DNA of 64,000 nucleotides from Azospirillum brasilense (GTDB taxonomy: Bacteria > Pseudomonadota > Alphaproteobacteria > Azospirillales > Azospirillaceae): assembly GCF_008365405.1 (NCBI RefSeq), contig NZ_QOKV01000017.1, positions 62,001 to 126,000 on the forward strand. Direction: 5' to 3'. The position numbers and the translations under genes were made by a program. Numbering within the stretch: the stretch's first letter is position 1; the number at the start of each line of letters is the position of its first letter. This document shows positions 1-8,854 of the stretch, in pieces. The notes under the pieces are model-generated. The model saw nothing but the letters and a program-made list of their open reading frames with translations, did not search any database and was not told the DNA's origin.

Positions 1-53
1 GCTGAATGAGACTAATAAGCCGAGCGATACGCTTCCAGTCACGGGGAGGAACG

Positions 54-926
54 ATGACGCGGAAGATCGCCTTGGGCTCCGCTCCGTTGCGGGAGCCCCG
101 CGAACCGACAACCGAAGACGCCGCCGACACCAACTCCGGTGACCGCCGGCCGCTCGCCGACCGCGTCCTGGCGTTGCTGGACGCGGTGGCCGGGGCGGGG
201 CAGCCGATGGCCGTCAAGGACATCGCCGAGAAGCTGGCCCTGCCGAAACCGACCGCGCACCGGCTGATCGCCATGCTGGAGGAACGCGGCTTCCTCGCCC
301 GCCCGTTCGACGGCCGTCTGGTGACCGTCGGCCCGAAACTGCGCACCCTGGCGCTCAACACGCTGCGCAGCTCCCTGGCCCAGGCGCCGTCGCACGCCCG
401 GCTGCGGGCGCTCAGCCTGGAGTTGGGGGAGACCTGCAACATCGGCGTGCTGGAGGGCGGCGACGTCGTCTATCTCGACCGCGTCGAGGTGGAAAACTGG
501 CCGCTGCGGCTGGAGTTCGGCGTCGGCTCGCGGGTGCCGCTGCATTGCACGGCGATGGGCAAGCTGTTCCTCGCCTTCCTGCCGGAGCTGCCGCGGCGGC
601 GCCTGCTGGATTGCCTGCCCCTGCCCCGGATGGCGGCGGCCACACTGTGCGACCCGGCGCTGTTCCGCGCCGAGCTGGAGCGCATCGCCGAATGCGGCCA
701 TTCCTTCGACGACGAGGAGTACATGCCAGGCGTCTTCTGCGCGGCGGTGCCGATCCGCGACGGCGCGGGACGGATGGTCGCCGCCCTGGCGGTGCAGGCG
801 CCGAAGGTCCGGCTGTCGCGGGAATCGGTGGCCGACCGCCTGCCGGTCCTGCACCGCGCCGCAAGCGACATGGCCCACGCGCTGGGCATCGACGCCGCCC
901 CGGCCGAGCCGGCCCTCTCACCTTAA
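54..926 (+). CDS. IclR-family transcriptional regulator
   Basis: A 290-residue protein with an N-terminal winged helix-turn-helix (about residues 45-100, with MAVKDIAEKLALPKPTAHR) followed by an IclR effector domain (LGETCNIGVLEGGDVVYLDRVE; AMGKLFLAF). Both are hallmarks of the IclR family. The ATG at 54 is preferred over the ORF start at 6 because GGGGAGGA lies directly upstream. It is the first gene of the sulfoacetate island, 13 bases before pta and on the same strand, so it probably senses the sulfonate or a CoA or aldehyde intermediate and controls this operon. The effector is inferred from context only; the sequence does not reveal it. The N-terminal 40 residues are low-complexity and probably disordered. 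Confidence 0.85.
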   Translation: MTRKIALGSAPLREPREPTTEDAADTNSGDRRPLADRVLALLDAVAGAGQPMAVKDIAEKLALPKPTAHRLIAMLEERGFLARPFDGRLVTVGPKLRTLALNTLRSSLAQAPSHARLRALSLELGETCNIGVLEGGDVVYLDRVEVENWPLRLEFGVGSRVPLHCTAMGKLFLAFLPELPRRRLLDCLPLPRMAAATLCDPALFRAELERIAECGHSFDDEEYMPGVFCAAVPIRDGAGRMVAALAVQAPKVRLSRESVADRLPVLHRAASDMAHALGIDAAPAEPALSP

Positions 927-939
927 GGAAACGGACGCC

Positions 940-1938
940 ATGGCAAGGACGCTTGAGACGACCGCCGCCGGATGCCCGGCCCGGCTGATGGCGCGCAGCG
1001 CCGCCCTGGAGCCGGTTCCCACGGCGGTGGTCGCCGCGGGCTCGCCGGTCGCGCTGGAAAGCGCGCGGCGCGCCACCGCCCTCGGCCTCATCGAGCCGGT
1101 GCTGGTCGGCGATCCGGCGGCCATCGCCGACAGCGCCCGCCGCATCGGCTGGACGCTCCACGGCGCCTGCGTGGTTCCGGCCAGGGACGACGCGGCGGCG
1201 GCACGGATCGCGGTGGCGCTCGCCCGCTCCGGCGACGTCGGCGCGCTGATGAAGGGGCACATCCACACCGACACGCTGATGCTGGCCGCCCTCGACCCGA
1301 AGAGCGGGCTGCGCACCGGACGCCGCTTCACCCACGCCTTCCACATGACGCTGCCCGGTTCGGGCCGCGAGTTGGTCATCACCGACGCGGCGATCAACGT
1401 GGCGCCGTCCCTGACGACCCAACTGGACATCATCCGCAACGCCGTGGAGCTGTGGCGGCTGGTCGGCGGCAATGACCCGCGCGTGGCGCTGCTCTCCTGC
1501 ACCGAGGAAGTGACCGAGCGCGTGCCCTCCAGCATGGACGCCGACCGGCTGACCCGCCTGTGCCAGCAGGAGGTGCCGGGTGCTACGGTGTTCGGGCCGC
1601 TGGCGCTCGACCTCGCGGTGTCCGCCGAGGCGGCGCGGATCAAGAACCTGACCCACCCCTGCGCCGGGGCCGCCGACATCCTGGTGGTGCCGAACATCGA
1701 GACCGGCAACGCCCTGTTCAAGGCGCTGGTGCATTTCCTGGACGCGGTCGCCGCGGGCATCGTGCTCGGCGCTGCGGTGCCGATCGTCCTCACCTCGCGC
1801 GCCGACCCGCCGGCGGCCCGCATCGCCGCCGCCGCCATCGCCCAGATCGTCGCCGGGCGCCGCCGCTCTGCCACCCCGGGCGCGCCCTACCCCACCACCG
1901 CAGCCAAGGGAGGCGCCGCACCCGGCCTGCACGCCTGA
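940..1938 (+). CDS. pta: Phosphate acetyltransferase (short form)
   Basis: A 332-residue member of the phosphate acetyl/butyryltransferase family. It shows the N-terminal pattern (ESARRATALGLIEPVLVG), the mid-domain GALMKGHIHTD and the C-terminal ADILVVPNIETGNALFKAL, which is the substrate-binding region of the family. It lacks the extra N-terminal domain of long Pta enzymes. Expected reaction: acetyl phosphate + CoA to acetyl-CoA + phosphate. In sulfonate degraders a pta gene accompanies xsc because Xsc releases acetyl phosphate, and here xsc closes the same gene run 12 kb downstream. A phosphate butyryltransferase role cannot be excluded from sequence alone, but context favours acetyl phosphate. 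Confidence 0.85.
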   Translation: MARTLETTAAGCPARLMARSAALEPVPTAVVAAGSPVALESARRATALGLIEPVLVGDPAAIADSARRIGWTLHGACVVPARDDAAAARIAVALARSGDVGALMKGHIHTDTLMLAALDPKSGLRTGRRFTHAFHMTLPGSGRELVITDAAINVAPSLTTQLDIIRNAVELWRLVGGNDPRVALLSCTEEVTERVPSSMDADRLTRLCQQEVPGATVFGPLALDLAVSAEAARIKNLTHPCAGAADILVVPNIETGNALFKALVHFLDAVAAGIVLGAAVPIVLTSRADPPAARIAAAAIAQIVAGRRRSATPGAPYPTTAAKGGAAPGLHA

Positions 1939-1970
1939 CGTCAAAAAACAAATCCTGGGAGGGAACGCAA

Positions 1971-2960
1971 ATGCTTCGCAACGCCTTGACGCTCACCGCG
2001 GCGGTGGCCGCGCTGCTGACACCCGTCCTGTCATCCGGCGCCGCCCGCGCCGACGACTACCCGTCGCGCCCCATCGAGGTCATCGCGACCTTCGGGGCCG
2101 GCGGCGGCGCCGACCTGATGGCGCGCCAGTTCGCCCGCCTCGCCGAACCGCATCTCCACGTCGCCATGCCCGTCGTCAACGTGTCCGGGGCGTCGGGCAA
2201 CGCCGGCCTGACGCGGGTCCTGACCAACCCGGCCGACGGCTACACGGTCGGCACGCTGATCGCCCTGTCCGTCTCCTCCTGGGCGTCGGGCCTGGGCACG
2301 GCGAAGCCGGACAATTTCGTCTATGTGGCGATGATGCAGAACTCGCCCTCGATGCTCTACGTCTCGAAGAACAGCCCCTTCAAGACCTACCAGGAGTTCG
2401 CCGCCCACGCCAAGGACAACCCCGGCAAGCTGCGCGTCGCCACCTCCGGTTACGGCACGCAGGACGACATCACGCTGAAATATCTGGGCACCCAGGGCGT
2501 GCCGGTGACCAACGTCCCCTTCGCCCGCCCGTCGGAACGCTACGCTTCGCCCATCGGCGGCCACACCGACGCGATCTACGAGGAGCCGGGCGACGTCGCC
2601 CAGTTCCTGAAGTCCGGCGACCTGCGGCCCATCGTCGTCTTCGACAAGCAGCGCCACCCCTCCTTCCCCGACGTGCCGTCCTCGGCGGAGCTGGGTCTGG
2701 ACATCGGCGACCTGCCGAACTTCCGCACGCTGGCCGTGCCCGCGAACACGCCGCCCGAGCGCGTGCAGAAGCTCCACGAGGCCGCCTCCAAGGTGCTGGC
2801 GAGCCCGGAATGGAAGACCTTCTGCGCGGACACCTACACCTGCGTCGACACGGTGGTGACGCCGGACCAGGCCAAGGAGGAGGTCAAGGCCTTCTACGAG
2901 ACGGTGAAGGGCTATCTGGACCGCTTCGCGACCAAGACCGTCGGCCAGACACCGGGCTAA
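1971..2960 (+). CDS. TTT-family periplasmic substrate-binding protein (TctC-like)
   Basis: A 329-residue protein with a Sec signal peptide (MLRNALTLTAAVAALL...AARA, cleavage near residue 27). It then has the start typical of Bug/TctC receptors (DDYPSRPIEVIATFGAGGGADLMAR). The ATG at 1971 follows GGGAGGGAACGCAA. The following two genes encode the small and large membrane subunits, so this is the extracytoplasmic receptor of a tripartite tricarboxylate transporter. These transporters carry small organic anions driven by an ion gradient. Given the neighbouring enzymes, sulfoacetate is the likely ligand; this is inference from context. It starts 32 bases after pta. Confidence 0.9.
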   Translation: MLRNALTLTAAVAALLTPVLSSGAARADDYPSRPIEVIATFGAGGGADLMARQFARLAEPHLHVAMPVVNVSGASGNAGLTRVLTNPADGYTVGTLIALSVSSWASGLGTAKPDNFVYVAMMQNSPSMLYVSKNSPFKTYQEFAAHAKDNPGKLRVATSGYGTQDDITLKYLGTQGVPVTNVPFARPSERYASPIGGHTDAIYEEPGDVAQFLKSGDLRPIVVFDKQRHPSFPDVPSSAELGLDIGDLPNFRTLAVPANTPPERVQKLHEAASKVLASPEWKTFCADTYTCVDTVVTPDQAKEEVKAFYETVKGYLDRFATKTVGQTPG

Positions 2961-3018
2961 GTCCGCCCCCGGTTCCGACCTCGCCCCACCCGTTTCATCG
3001 CTTCTCAGGGAGGGAACC

Positions 3019-3555
3019 GTGACTCCCCTGTCCCACGGTCTTCGCCGGCTGGCGACGCCCGCGGCCCTGCTCCTCGGGTCGCTTCTTCTCTCGCAACACA
3101 TCGTGCGCGACAGCACCATGATCGCCGGCCTGCCGGACCCGGTGGGTCCGACGGGTTGGCCCCGGCTGATGCTGGGCGCGGTCGGGCTGTGCGCCCTGAT
3201 CTGGATCGTCAAGGAACTCCTGGCGCTGCGGCGCGCGGCCCACCAGCAGAAACCGGTCGACGAGGAATACGAAGGCTACGCCAATGGGCGGGCGATGATC
3301 GGACTGGGGCTGGTGATCCTGTACGGCATCGCCCTGCCGCAGCTCGGCTTTCCGGTCGCCACCCTCGCCTTCGTCGCCCTGTGGTGCGTCATCGGCGGCA
3401 TCCGGCGCCCGCTCACCCTGGCGCTGGTCACCGGCATCGGCTGCGTCGTGCTGCTCTACGTCTTCGTCCTGCTCGCCCAGATGCCGCTGAGCCGCGGCCA
3501 CGGCGTCTTCGACGACTTCACCGTCGCGCTCTACCGCCTGCTCGGCATCTACTGA
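3019..3555 (+). CDS. TTT-family small membrane subunit (TctB-like)
   Basis: A 178-residue protein with about four hydrophobic segments and the family-typical GLPDPVGPTGWPRLML near residue 40. It starts with GTG at 3019, preceded by AGGGAGGGAACC. Its order between the receptor gene and the 512-residue permease, and its length, match the TctB subunit. It is needed together with the large subunit for uptake; its exact role in the family is poorly defined. A second block of hydrophobic sequence starts after a charged cytoplasmic loop (HQQKPVDEEYEGYANGR). Confidence 0.85.
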   Translation: MTPLSHGLRRLATPAALLLGSLLLSQHIVRDSTMIAGLPDPVGPTGWPRLMLGAVGLCALIWIVKELLALRRAAHQQKPVDEEYEGYANGRAMIGLGLVILYGIALPQLGFPVATLAFVALWCVIGGIRRPLTLALVTGIGCVVLLYVFVLLAQMPLSRGHGVFDDFTVALYRLLGIY

Positions 3556-3579
3556 GCCGGCCACCGGAAGGATCGTCCC

Positions 3580-5118
3580 ATGGATATCCTCGCCAATCTG
3601 GCCGGTGGCTTCGCCGGCGCCCTCGATCCGTACAACTTCGTCCTCCTCGTGGCGGGCCTGATGATCGGGGTGGTGGCCGGCGCGCTGCCGGGCATCTCCT
3701 TCGTCAACGCCATGGCCATCGCCCTGCCCTTCACCTATCTGCTGCCGCCGGTCACGGCGATGTCGTTCCTCGGCGGCATCTATGTGGGTGGCGTGTTCGG
3801 CGGCTCGATCTCCTCGATCCTCATCAACATCCCCGGCACGCCGGCCTCGCTGCCGAGCTGCTGGGACGGCTACCCGATGACGCGCAAGGGCCTGTCCTCG
3901 CGGGCGCTGAGCATCGCCATCACCGCCTCGGCCTTCGGCGGGCTGGCCAGCGCCCTTCTGCTGACCTTCGGCGCCCCGCCCTTCGCCAGCTTCGCGCTGA
4001 AGTTCGACCAGCCGGAGTTCTTCGCGGCCACCATCCTGGGCCTCGTCAGCGTCATCGCGATCGCCAAGGACGCCCCGCTGATGAGCGCCGTCTCGATGTT
4101 CCTCGGCCTGCTGATCGGGACAGTCGGCGTCGATCCGATGTACGGCATGCCCCGGCTGACGCTGGGGGTCCCCGATCTGGAGAGCGGCATCAACTTCACC
4201 GTCGTGATGATCGGCCTCTTCGCCATCGGCGAGGTGGTGGACCTGATCTGCAAGCGGGCCGGCGGCGCGCGTTCCATCGCCACGAAGCCCGGCAAGCAGG
4301 TCGGTCTGGCGGACCTCTGGCGGGTGAAATCCTCCATCCTGCGCGGCACCGGCCTCGGCTGCACCATCGGCGTCATCCCCGGCGCCGGCGCCACGGTGGG
4401 GGCGGTCATCGCCTACAGCGTGGAGAAGCAGGCCTGCGGCAAGGGCGACCGCTTCGGCACCGGCGTGGAGGAGGGGCTGGCGGCCCCGGAGGCGGCCAAG
4501 AACGCCACCACCGGCACCGCGATGATCCCGCTGCTGACTCTGGGCATTCCCGGCAGCGCCGCCACGGCGATCATGCTGGCCGCCATGCTGATCCACGGGT
4601 TGAACCCCGGCCCGCTCCTCTTCACCTCGAACGCCTCGCTGGTCTACACGATCTTCGCCAGCATGCTGATCGCCAACCTGCTGATGATCGTCGCGGCGAT
4701 GGGCGTGGCGCGGGTCTTCTCCACGCTGATGCGCGTGCCGCCGGCCATCCTCGGCGCCTTCATCATCGTGCTGAGCGTCGTCGGCGCCTACGGCGTGCGC
4801 AACAACCTGTTCGACGTCTATGTCTGCCTCGCCTTTGGCATCGCCGGCTACGTCATGAAGCGCACCGGCTTCCCGCCGGCCCCGCTGGTGGTCGGCGTGA
4901 TTCTGGGGCCGCTGTGCGAGCGCTACTTCCTCACCTCGCTCGCCAACTACGACGGCAACATGGCGGTCTTCTTCACCCGCCCGATCAGCGGCACGATCCT
5001 GGCCCTGGCCGCCGCCTTCCTCATCTGGTCGATGTGGCCGTCGGGCAAGCCGCTGCTCCGCCGTCCGCCGAAGAACCAGCCTGATGAGGAGCCGCCGCAG
5101 CGGGTGCTCAAAGCCTGA
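3580..5118 (+). CDS. TTT-family large membrane permease (TctA-like)
   Basis: A 512-residue polytopic protein with the conserved TctA signatures: GALPGISFVNAMAIALPFT near residue 35, GGIYVGGVFGGSISSILINIPGTPAS near residue 70, and the second copy VIPGAGATVGAVIAY and TLGIPGSAATAIML. These are the duplicated glycine-proline loops of the transport core. About a dozen membrane segments are expected. It completes the TTT importer. The 12-base gap before the motif-confirmed dehydrogenase gene suggests co-transcription with the catabolic genes, supporting a shared substrate. Confidence 0.92.
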   Translation: MDILANLAGGFAGALDPYNFVLLVAGLMIGVVAGALPGISFVNAMAIALPFTYLLPPVTAMSFLGGIYVGGVFGGSISSILINIPGTPASLPSCWDGYPMTRKGLSSRALSIAITASAFGGLASALLLTFGAPPFASFALKFDQPEFFAATILGLVSVIAIAKDAPLMSAVSMFLGLLIGTVGVDPMYGMPRLTLGVPDLESGINFTVVMIGLFAIGEVVDLICKRAGGARSIATKPGKQVGLADLWRVKSSILRGTGLGCTIGVIPGAGATVGAVIAYSVEKQACGKGDRFGTGVEEGLAAPEAAKNATTGTAMIPLLTLGIPGSAATAIMLAAMLIHGLNPGPLLFTSNASLVYTIFASMLIANLLMIVAAMGVARVFSTLMRVPPAILGAFIIVLSVVGAYGVRNNLFDVYVCLAFGIAGYVMKRTGFPPAPLVVGVILGPLCERYFLTSLANYDGNMAVFFTRPISGTILALAAAFLIWSMWPSGKPLLRRPPKNQPDEEPPQRVLKA

Positions 5119-5163
5119 CCGTCCGAATCAATGAACGAACCTTCAGGGAGAGAGACAAGCACA

Positions 5164-6591
5164 ATGGACAACATCATGCTCGACCGAACGCCGGCCAGCG
5201 CCGACCAGGAGGCTATCGCCGCCCTCGTCGCCCGCGCCCGCGCCGCCCAGCGCGCCTTCGCCGACGCAACGCAGGAGCAGGTGGACGACGCCGTCGCCGC
5301 ACTCGCCTGGTCCATCTACGAGCCGGGCCGCGCCCGCGCCCTGGCGGAACTGGCGGTGGCCGACACCGGTCTCGGCAACGTCGCGGACAAGATCACCAAG
5401 AACCAGCGCAAGACCTTCGGTACGTTGCGCGACCTGATGCGGGTGCGCACCGTCGGCGTGATCGAGGAGGACACCGCCAAGGGCATCGTGAAGATCGCCA
5501 AGCCGCTGGGCGTCGTCGGCGCCGTCACCCCCTCCACCAACCCGGCGGCCACCCCGGTCAACAAGGCGATGATGGCCGTGAAGGGCCGCAACGCCATCAT
5601 CATCGCCCCCTCCCCCATGGGCTCCGCCGCCACCGGCCGCACGGTCGAAGTGATGCGGGCCGAGCTGGCGCGCATCGGCGCGCCGGAGGATCTGGTGCAG
5701 ATGATCCCCACCCCCATCACCAAGGGCCTGACCCAGGCGCTGATGGAGGCGGTCGATCTGGTCGTCGTCACCGGTTCCCAGGACAACGTGCGCCGCGCCT
5801 ACTCCAGCGGCACCCCGGCCATCGGCGTCGGGGCGGGCAACGTCCCGGTCATCGTGGACGAGAGCGCCGATCTGGCCGAGGCGGCGCGCAAGATCTGCGC
5901 TTCCAAGACCTTCGACAACTCCACCTCCTGCTCGTCGGAGAACGCGCTCGTCGTCCTCGACTCCGTCTACGACGCGACCATCGCGGCGCTGGAGGAAGCC
6001 GGCGCCTACCTCTGCACCGCGGAGGAGCGGGAGCGCGTGCAGTCCCGCCTGTGGGAGAACGGCAAGCTGAACCGCAAGCTGATCGCCAAGGACGCCGCCA
6101 TCCTCGCCGAGGCGTTCGAGCTGTCGCCCAAGGCGAGCGAGGCCCGCTTCTTCCTGGTCGAAGAGACCGGCGTCGGCAAGGCGCATCCCTTCTCCGGCGA
6201 GAAGCTGTCGCTGGTGCTGGCGGTCTACCGGGTGCCGGACTTCGACGCGGCGGTCGATCAGGTGCGCCGGATCCTCGACCACCAGGGGCGCGGCCATTCC
6301 TGCGGCATCCACACGCGGGACGAGGCGCACGCCAAACGGCTGGCCGACGAGCTGGACGTGGTGCGCGTGCTGGTCAACTTCGCCCACACCTTCGGCAACG
6401 GCGGCGGCTTCGACAGCGGGCTGAACTTCACCCTCTCCATGGGCTGCGGGAGCTGGCAGAAGAACTCCATCTCCGAAAACCTGAGCTGGAAGCACTTCGT
6501 CAACATCACCCACCTCGTCCGCCCGATCCCGGAGGACAAGCCGAGCGAAGAGGCCCTGTTCGGCCCCTTCTGGTCCCGCCACGGACGCTGA
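5164..6591 (+). CDS. sauS: CoA-acylating sulfoacetaldehyde dehydrogenase (SauS-like)
   Basis: A 475-residue CoA-acylating aldehyde dehydrogenase. The catalytic cysteine is Cys256 in FDNSTSCSSENA, the family-typical nucleophile context, and GVVGAVTPSTNP and GVGAGNVPVIVDE are the NAD- and CoA-site motifs shared with AdhE and SauS-type enzymes. The ATG at 5164 is preferred over one at 5131 because AGGGAGAG stands just upstream. Proposed role: NAD(P)H-dependent reduction of sulfoacetyl-CoA to sulfoacetaldehyde plus CoA in the cytoplasm. Substrate assignment rests on its place between a TTT importer and a SucCD-like ligase, with xsc and pta in the same run. Close alternatives are acetaldehyde or succinate-semialdehyde dehydrogenases (acylating). 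Confidence 0.82.
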   Translation: MDNIMLDRTPASADQEAIAALVARARAAQRAFADATQEQVDDAVAALAWSIYEPGRARALAELAVADTGLGNVADKITKNQRKTFGTLRDLMRVRTVGVIEEDTAKGIVKIAKPLGVVGAVTPSTNPAATPVNKAMMAVKGRNAIIIAPSPMGSAATGRTVEVMRAELARIGAPEDLVQMIPTPITKGLTQALMEAVDLVVVTGSQDNVRRAYSSGTPAIGVGAGNVPVIVDESADLAEAARKICASKTFDNSTSCSSENALVVLDSVYDATIAALEEAGAYLCTAEERERVQSRLWENGKLNRKLIAKDAAILAEAFELSPKASEARFFLVEETGVGKAHPFSGEKLSLVLAVYRVPDFDAAVDQVRRILDHQGRGHSCGIHTRDEAHAKRLADELDVVRVLVNFAHTFGNGGGFDSGLNFTLSMGCGSWQKNSISENLSWKHFVNITHLVRPIPEDKPSEEALFGPFWSRHGR

Positions 6592-6602
6592 CGGAGGCGA
6601 CG

Positions 6603-7727
6603 ATGAATTTCGAAGAACATGCCGGAAAATCCGTTCTCGCCCGCGCCGGGGTGAGCGTTCCGCAGGGACGCCTCTGCGCCAGCGCGCAGGAGGCCGAAGC
6701 GGCCGCCCGCGCCATCGGGCGGGTGGTGGTCAAGGCGCAGGTGCCGACCGGCAAGCGCGGCAAGTCGGGCGGCGTCAAGCTGGCCGCCACGCCGCAGGAG
6801 GCCGCCGCATCCGCGCAGGCCATCCTGGGCATGGAGATCGGCGGCTTCCCGGTCGCCCGCGTCCTGGTCGAGGAGCAGGCGGCCATCGCCCGCGAATTCT
6901 ACGCCGCGGTGCTGAACGACCCGGCCAGCCGCAGCCCGCTGGTGCTGTTCTCCACCGAGGGCGGCATGGACATCGAGGAGGTCGCGGCGACCCGCCCCGA
7001 ATCCCTGCGCCGCATGGCGGTGGACATCCGCAAGGGCTTCGGCCCAGCGGACGCTCGCCGCCTGCTGCTGGGGCTGGATCTCGGCGAGGCCGCGGTGCCG
7101 GTGGCGGCGATGCTGGTCGATCTCTACCGCGTCTACCGCCAGCACGACGCCGAGCTTCTGGAAATCAACCCGCTGGCCCTGCTCGCCGACGGCCGCGTCG
7201 TGCCGCTGGACTGCAAGCTGACGGTGGACGACGCAGCCCTTTACCGGCAGACCGACATCGCCGAACTGGGCGCCAAGGAGCCGCTGTCGGCGCTGGAGGA
7301 GCGCGGGCGGGCGCTCGACCTCAAATACATCGAGCTGGAGGGCAATGTCGGCGTCCTGGCGAACGGCGCCGGGCTGACCATGACGACCATGGACGTGGTC
7401 AGCCACGCCGGCGGGCGCCCGTCCAACTTCCTGGAGATCGGCGGCGAAGCCTACACCAAGGGGACGGAGGCGCTGGACCTCGTGCTGTCCAACCCCGGCG
7501 TCAAAAGCCTGGTCGTCAATTTCTGCGGCGCCTTCGCCCGCACCGACGTGATGGCCGGCGGCGTGATCCAGGCCTGGAAGACGCTGAACCCCACCGTCCC
7601 CGTCTTCTTCTCCATCCACGGCACCGGCGAGGACGAGGCCGTGCGCATGGTGCGGGAGGAGTTGGGGATCGAACCCTACGACCGGATGGAAGACGCCATC
7701 TCGGCAGCCGTGGAGGCCGCGCGATGA
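6603..7727 (+). CDS. ADP-forming acyl-CoA ligase, beta subunit (SucC-like, probable sulfoacetate-CoA ligase)
   Basis: A 374-residue protein with an N-terminal ATP-grasp domain (NFEEHAGKSVLARAGVSVP; VVVKAQVPTGKRGKSGGVK), metal and acid residues in LLEINPLALL near residue 190, and a C-terminal CoA-ligase domain (NGAGLTMTTMDVV; NFLEIGGEA; GVIQAW). This is the plan of succinyl-CoA and malyl-CoA ligase beta subunits. It overlaps the alpha gene by four bases (ATGA). With the alpha subunit it should join a carboxylic acid to CoA using ATP. Next to SauS and Xsc the most economical substrate is sulfoacetate, as in the two-subunit SqwKL ligase type. A TCA-cycle succinyl-CoA synthetase is unlikely because no TCA genes are near. 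Confidence 0.82.
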   Translation: MNFEEHAGKSVLARAGVSVPQGRLCASAQEAEAAARAIGRVVVKAQVPTGKRGKSGGVKLAATPQEAAASAQAILGMEIGGFPVARVLVEEQAAIAREFYAAVLNDPASRSPLVLFSTEGGMDIEEVAATRPESLRRMAVDIRKGFGPADARRLLLGLDLGEAAVPVAAMLVDLYRVYRQHDAELLEINPLALLADGRVVPLDCKLTVDDAALYRQTDIAELGAKEPLSALEERGRALDLKYIELEGNVGVLANGAGLTMTTMDVVSHAGGRPSNFLEIGGEAYTKGTEALDLVLSNPGVKSLVVNFCGAFARTDVMAGGVIQAWKTLNPTVPVFFSIHGTGEDEAVRMVREELGIEPYDRMEDAISAAVEAAR

Positions 7728-8632
7728 TCGTACGCAAGAGCGACCGGGTCCTGGTGCAGGGCATCACCGGCAAGCAGGGCACCTTCTGGACCGAGCAGAT
7801 GCAGGCCTACGGCACCACCGTGGTCGGCGGCGTGAACCCGAAGAAGGCCGGGCAGAGCCATTGCGGCGTGCCCATCTTCGCCACCGCGAAGGAGGCCATG
7901 GCGAACGGCGGCTTCGACGTGTCGGTGATGTTCATCCCGCCCGCCGCCGCCAAGGCCGCCGCCATCGACGCCATCGAGGCCGGGGCGAAGACCGTCGTCT
8001 GCCTGACCGAGCACATCCCGTCGCACGACGTGATGGAGATGCACGCGGCGGCGGCGGAGCACGGCACCCGCATCATCGGGCCGAACACCGCCGGCATCGT
8101 GACGCCGGGCGAGGGCTTCGTCGGCATCATGCCCGCCTTCAACCCGCGCGTCTTCCAGCCGGGCCGGGTCGGCGTCATCTCGCGCAGCGGCAGCCTGGGC
8201 ACGCTGGTCTGCCTGAACCTCGTGCGCGGCGGCCATGGCCAGTCGGCCTTCCTCGGCATCGGCGGCGACCCGATGATCGGCACCACGACCAAGGACGCGC
8301 TGGCCGCCCTGATCGACGATCCGGGCACCGACGCCATCGCGCTCGTCGGCGAGATCGGCGGCAGCATGGAGGAGGAGGCGGCGGAGCTGGTGGCGAAGAC
8401 GGACAAGCCCGTCGTCTCCTTCATCGCCGGCCGCGCCTCCCCGCCGGGCAAGAAGATGGGCCACGCCGGCGCCATCGTGACCGGCAACCGCGGCAGCTAC
8501 GCCTCCAAGCGCGGCGCGCTGGAACGCGCCGGGGCCGTCGTGGTGGACGTGCCCGGCGACCTGCCGGCGGCCCTCGACGCGCTGATGGCCGAGGCCGCGA
8601 AACGGTCGGGCGCGCAGCGGCTCGCGGACTGA
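7724..8632 (+). CDS. ADP-forming acyl-CoA ligase, alpha subunit (SucD-like, probable sulfoacetate-CoA ligase)
   Basis: A 302-residue SucD-type subunit. It has the CoA-binding Rossmann start (SDRVLVQGITGKQGTFW), the GPNTAGIVTPG loop, SRSGSLGTLVC, and the phosphohistidine motif KKMGHAGAIV with His247 as the residue phosphorylated in the family. All catalytic elements are present, so the enzyme should be active. It is translationally coupled to the beta gene by the overlapping ATGA. About 220 bases with a repeat element separate it from the molybdoenzyme genes. Substrate inference is as for the beta subunit. Confidence 0.85.
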   Translation: MIVRKSDRVLVQGITGKQGTFWTEQMQAYGTTVVGGVNPKKAGQSHCGVPIFATAKEAMANGGFDVSVMFIPPAAAKAAAIDAIEAGAKTVVCLTEHIPSHDVMEMHAAAAEHGTRIIGPNTAGIVTPGEGFVGIMPAFNPRVFQPGRVGVISRSGSLGTLVCLNLVRGGHGQSAFLGIGGDPMIGTTTKDALAALIDDPGTDAIALVGEIGGSMEEEAAELVAKTDKPVVSFIAGRASPPGKKMGHAGAIVTGNRGSYASKRGALERAGAVVVDVPGDLPAALDALMAEAAKRSGAQRLAD

Positions 8633-8670
8633 CCGCGCAGCCGCACCTCAACAAACGTCACCTTTCCAAT

Positions 8671-8755
8671 CGTCACCCCCGCGAAAGCGGGGGTCCAGGA
8701 AGCTCCTCGGACAAGCCCTTGAACGGGCTGGATTCCCGCCTTCGCGGGAATGACG
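8671..8755. repeat. Inverted-repeat (REP/BIME-like) intergenic element
   Basis: Two 28-base arms (8671-8698 and 8728-8755) are inverted copies of each other with four mismatches. Each arm is itself a hairpin (CCCGCGAAAGCGGG and TTCCCGCCTTCGCGGGAA). The spacer holds a short AGCCC...GGGCT hairpin. Such double-hairpin extragenic elements are common in GC-rich alphaproteobacteria. It lies between the ligase alpha gene and soeA and could attenuate transcription or protect mRNA ends; no T-run follows, so a classical terminator is not claimed. Confidence 0.75.
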
Positions 8756-8854
8756 GGAAAAAAGGACGACGAACAGCCGACCAAGGATGCGTGAAGGCTG
8801 CAAGCCCCCCGCCCGAAGGGGACGGGGGAGGCATACCGGAAGGAACGGATCAGG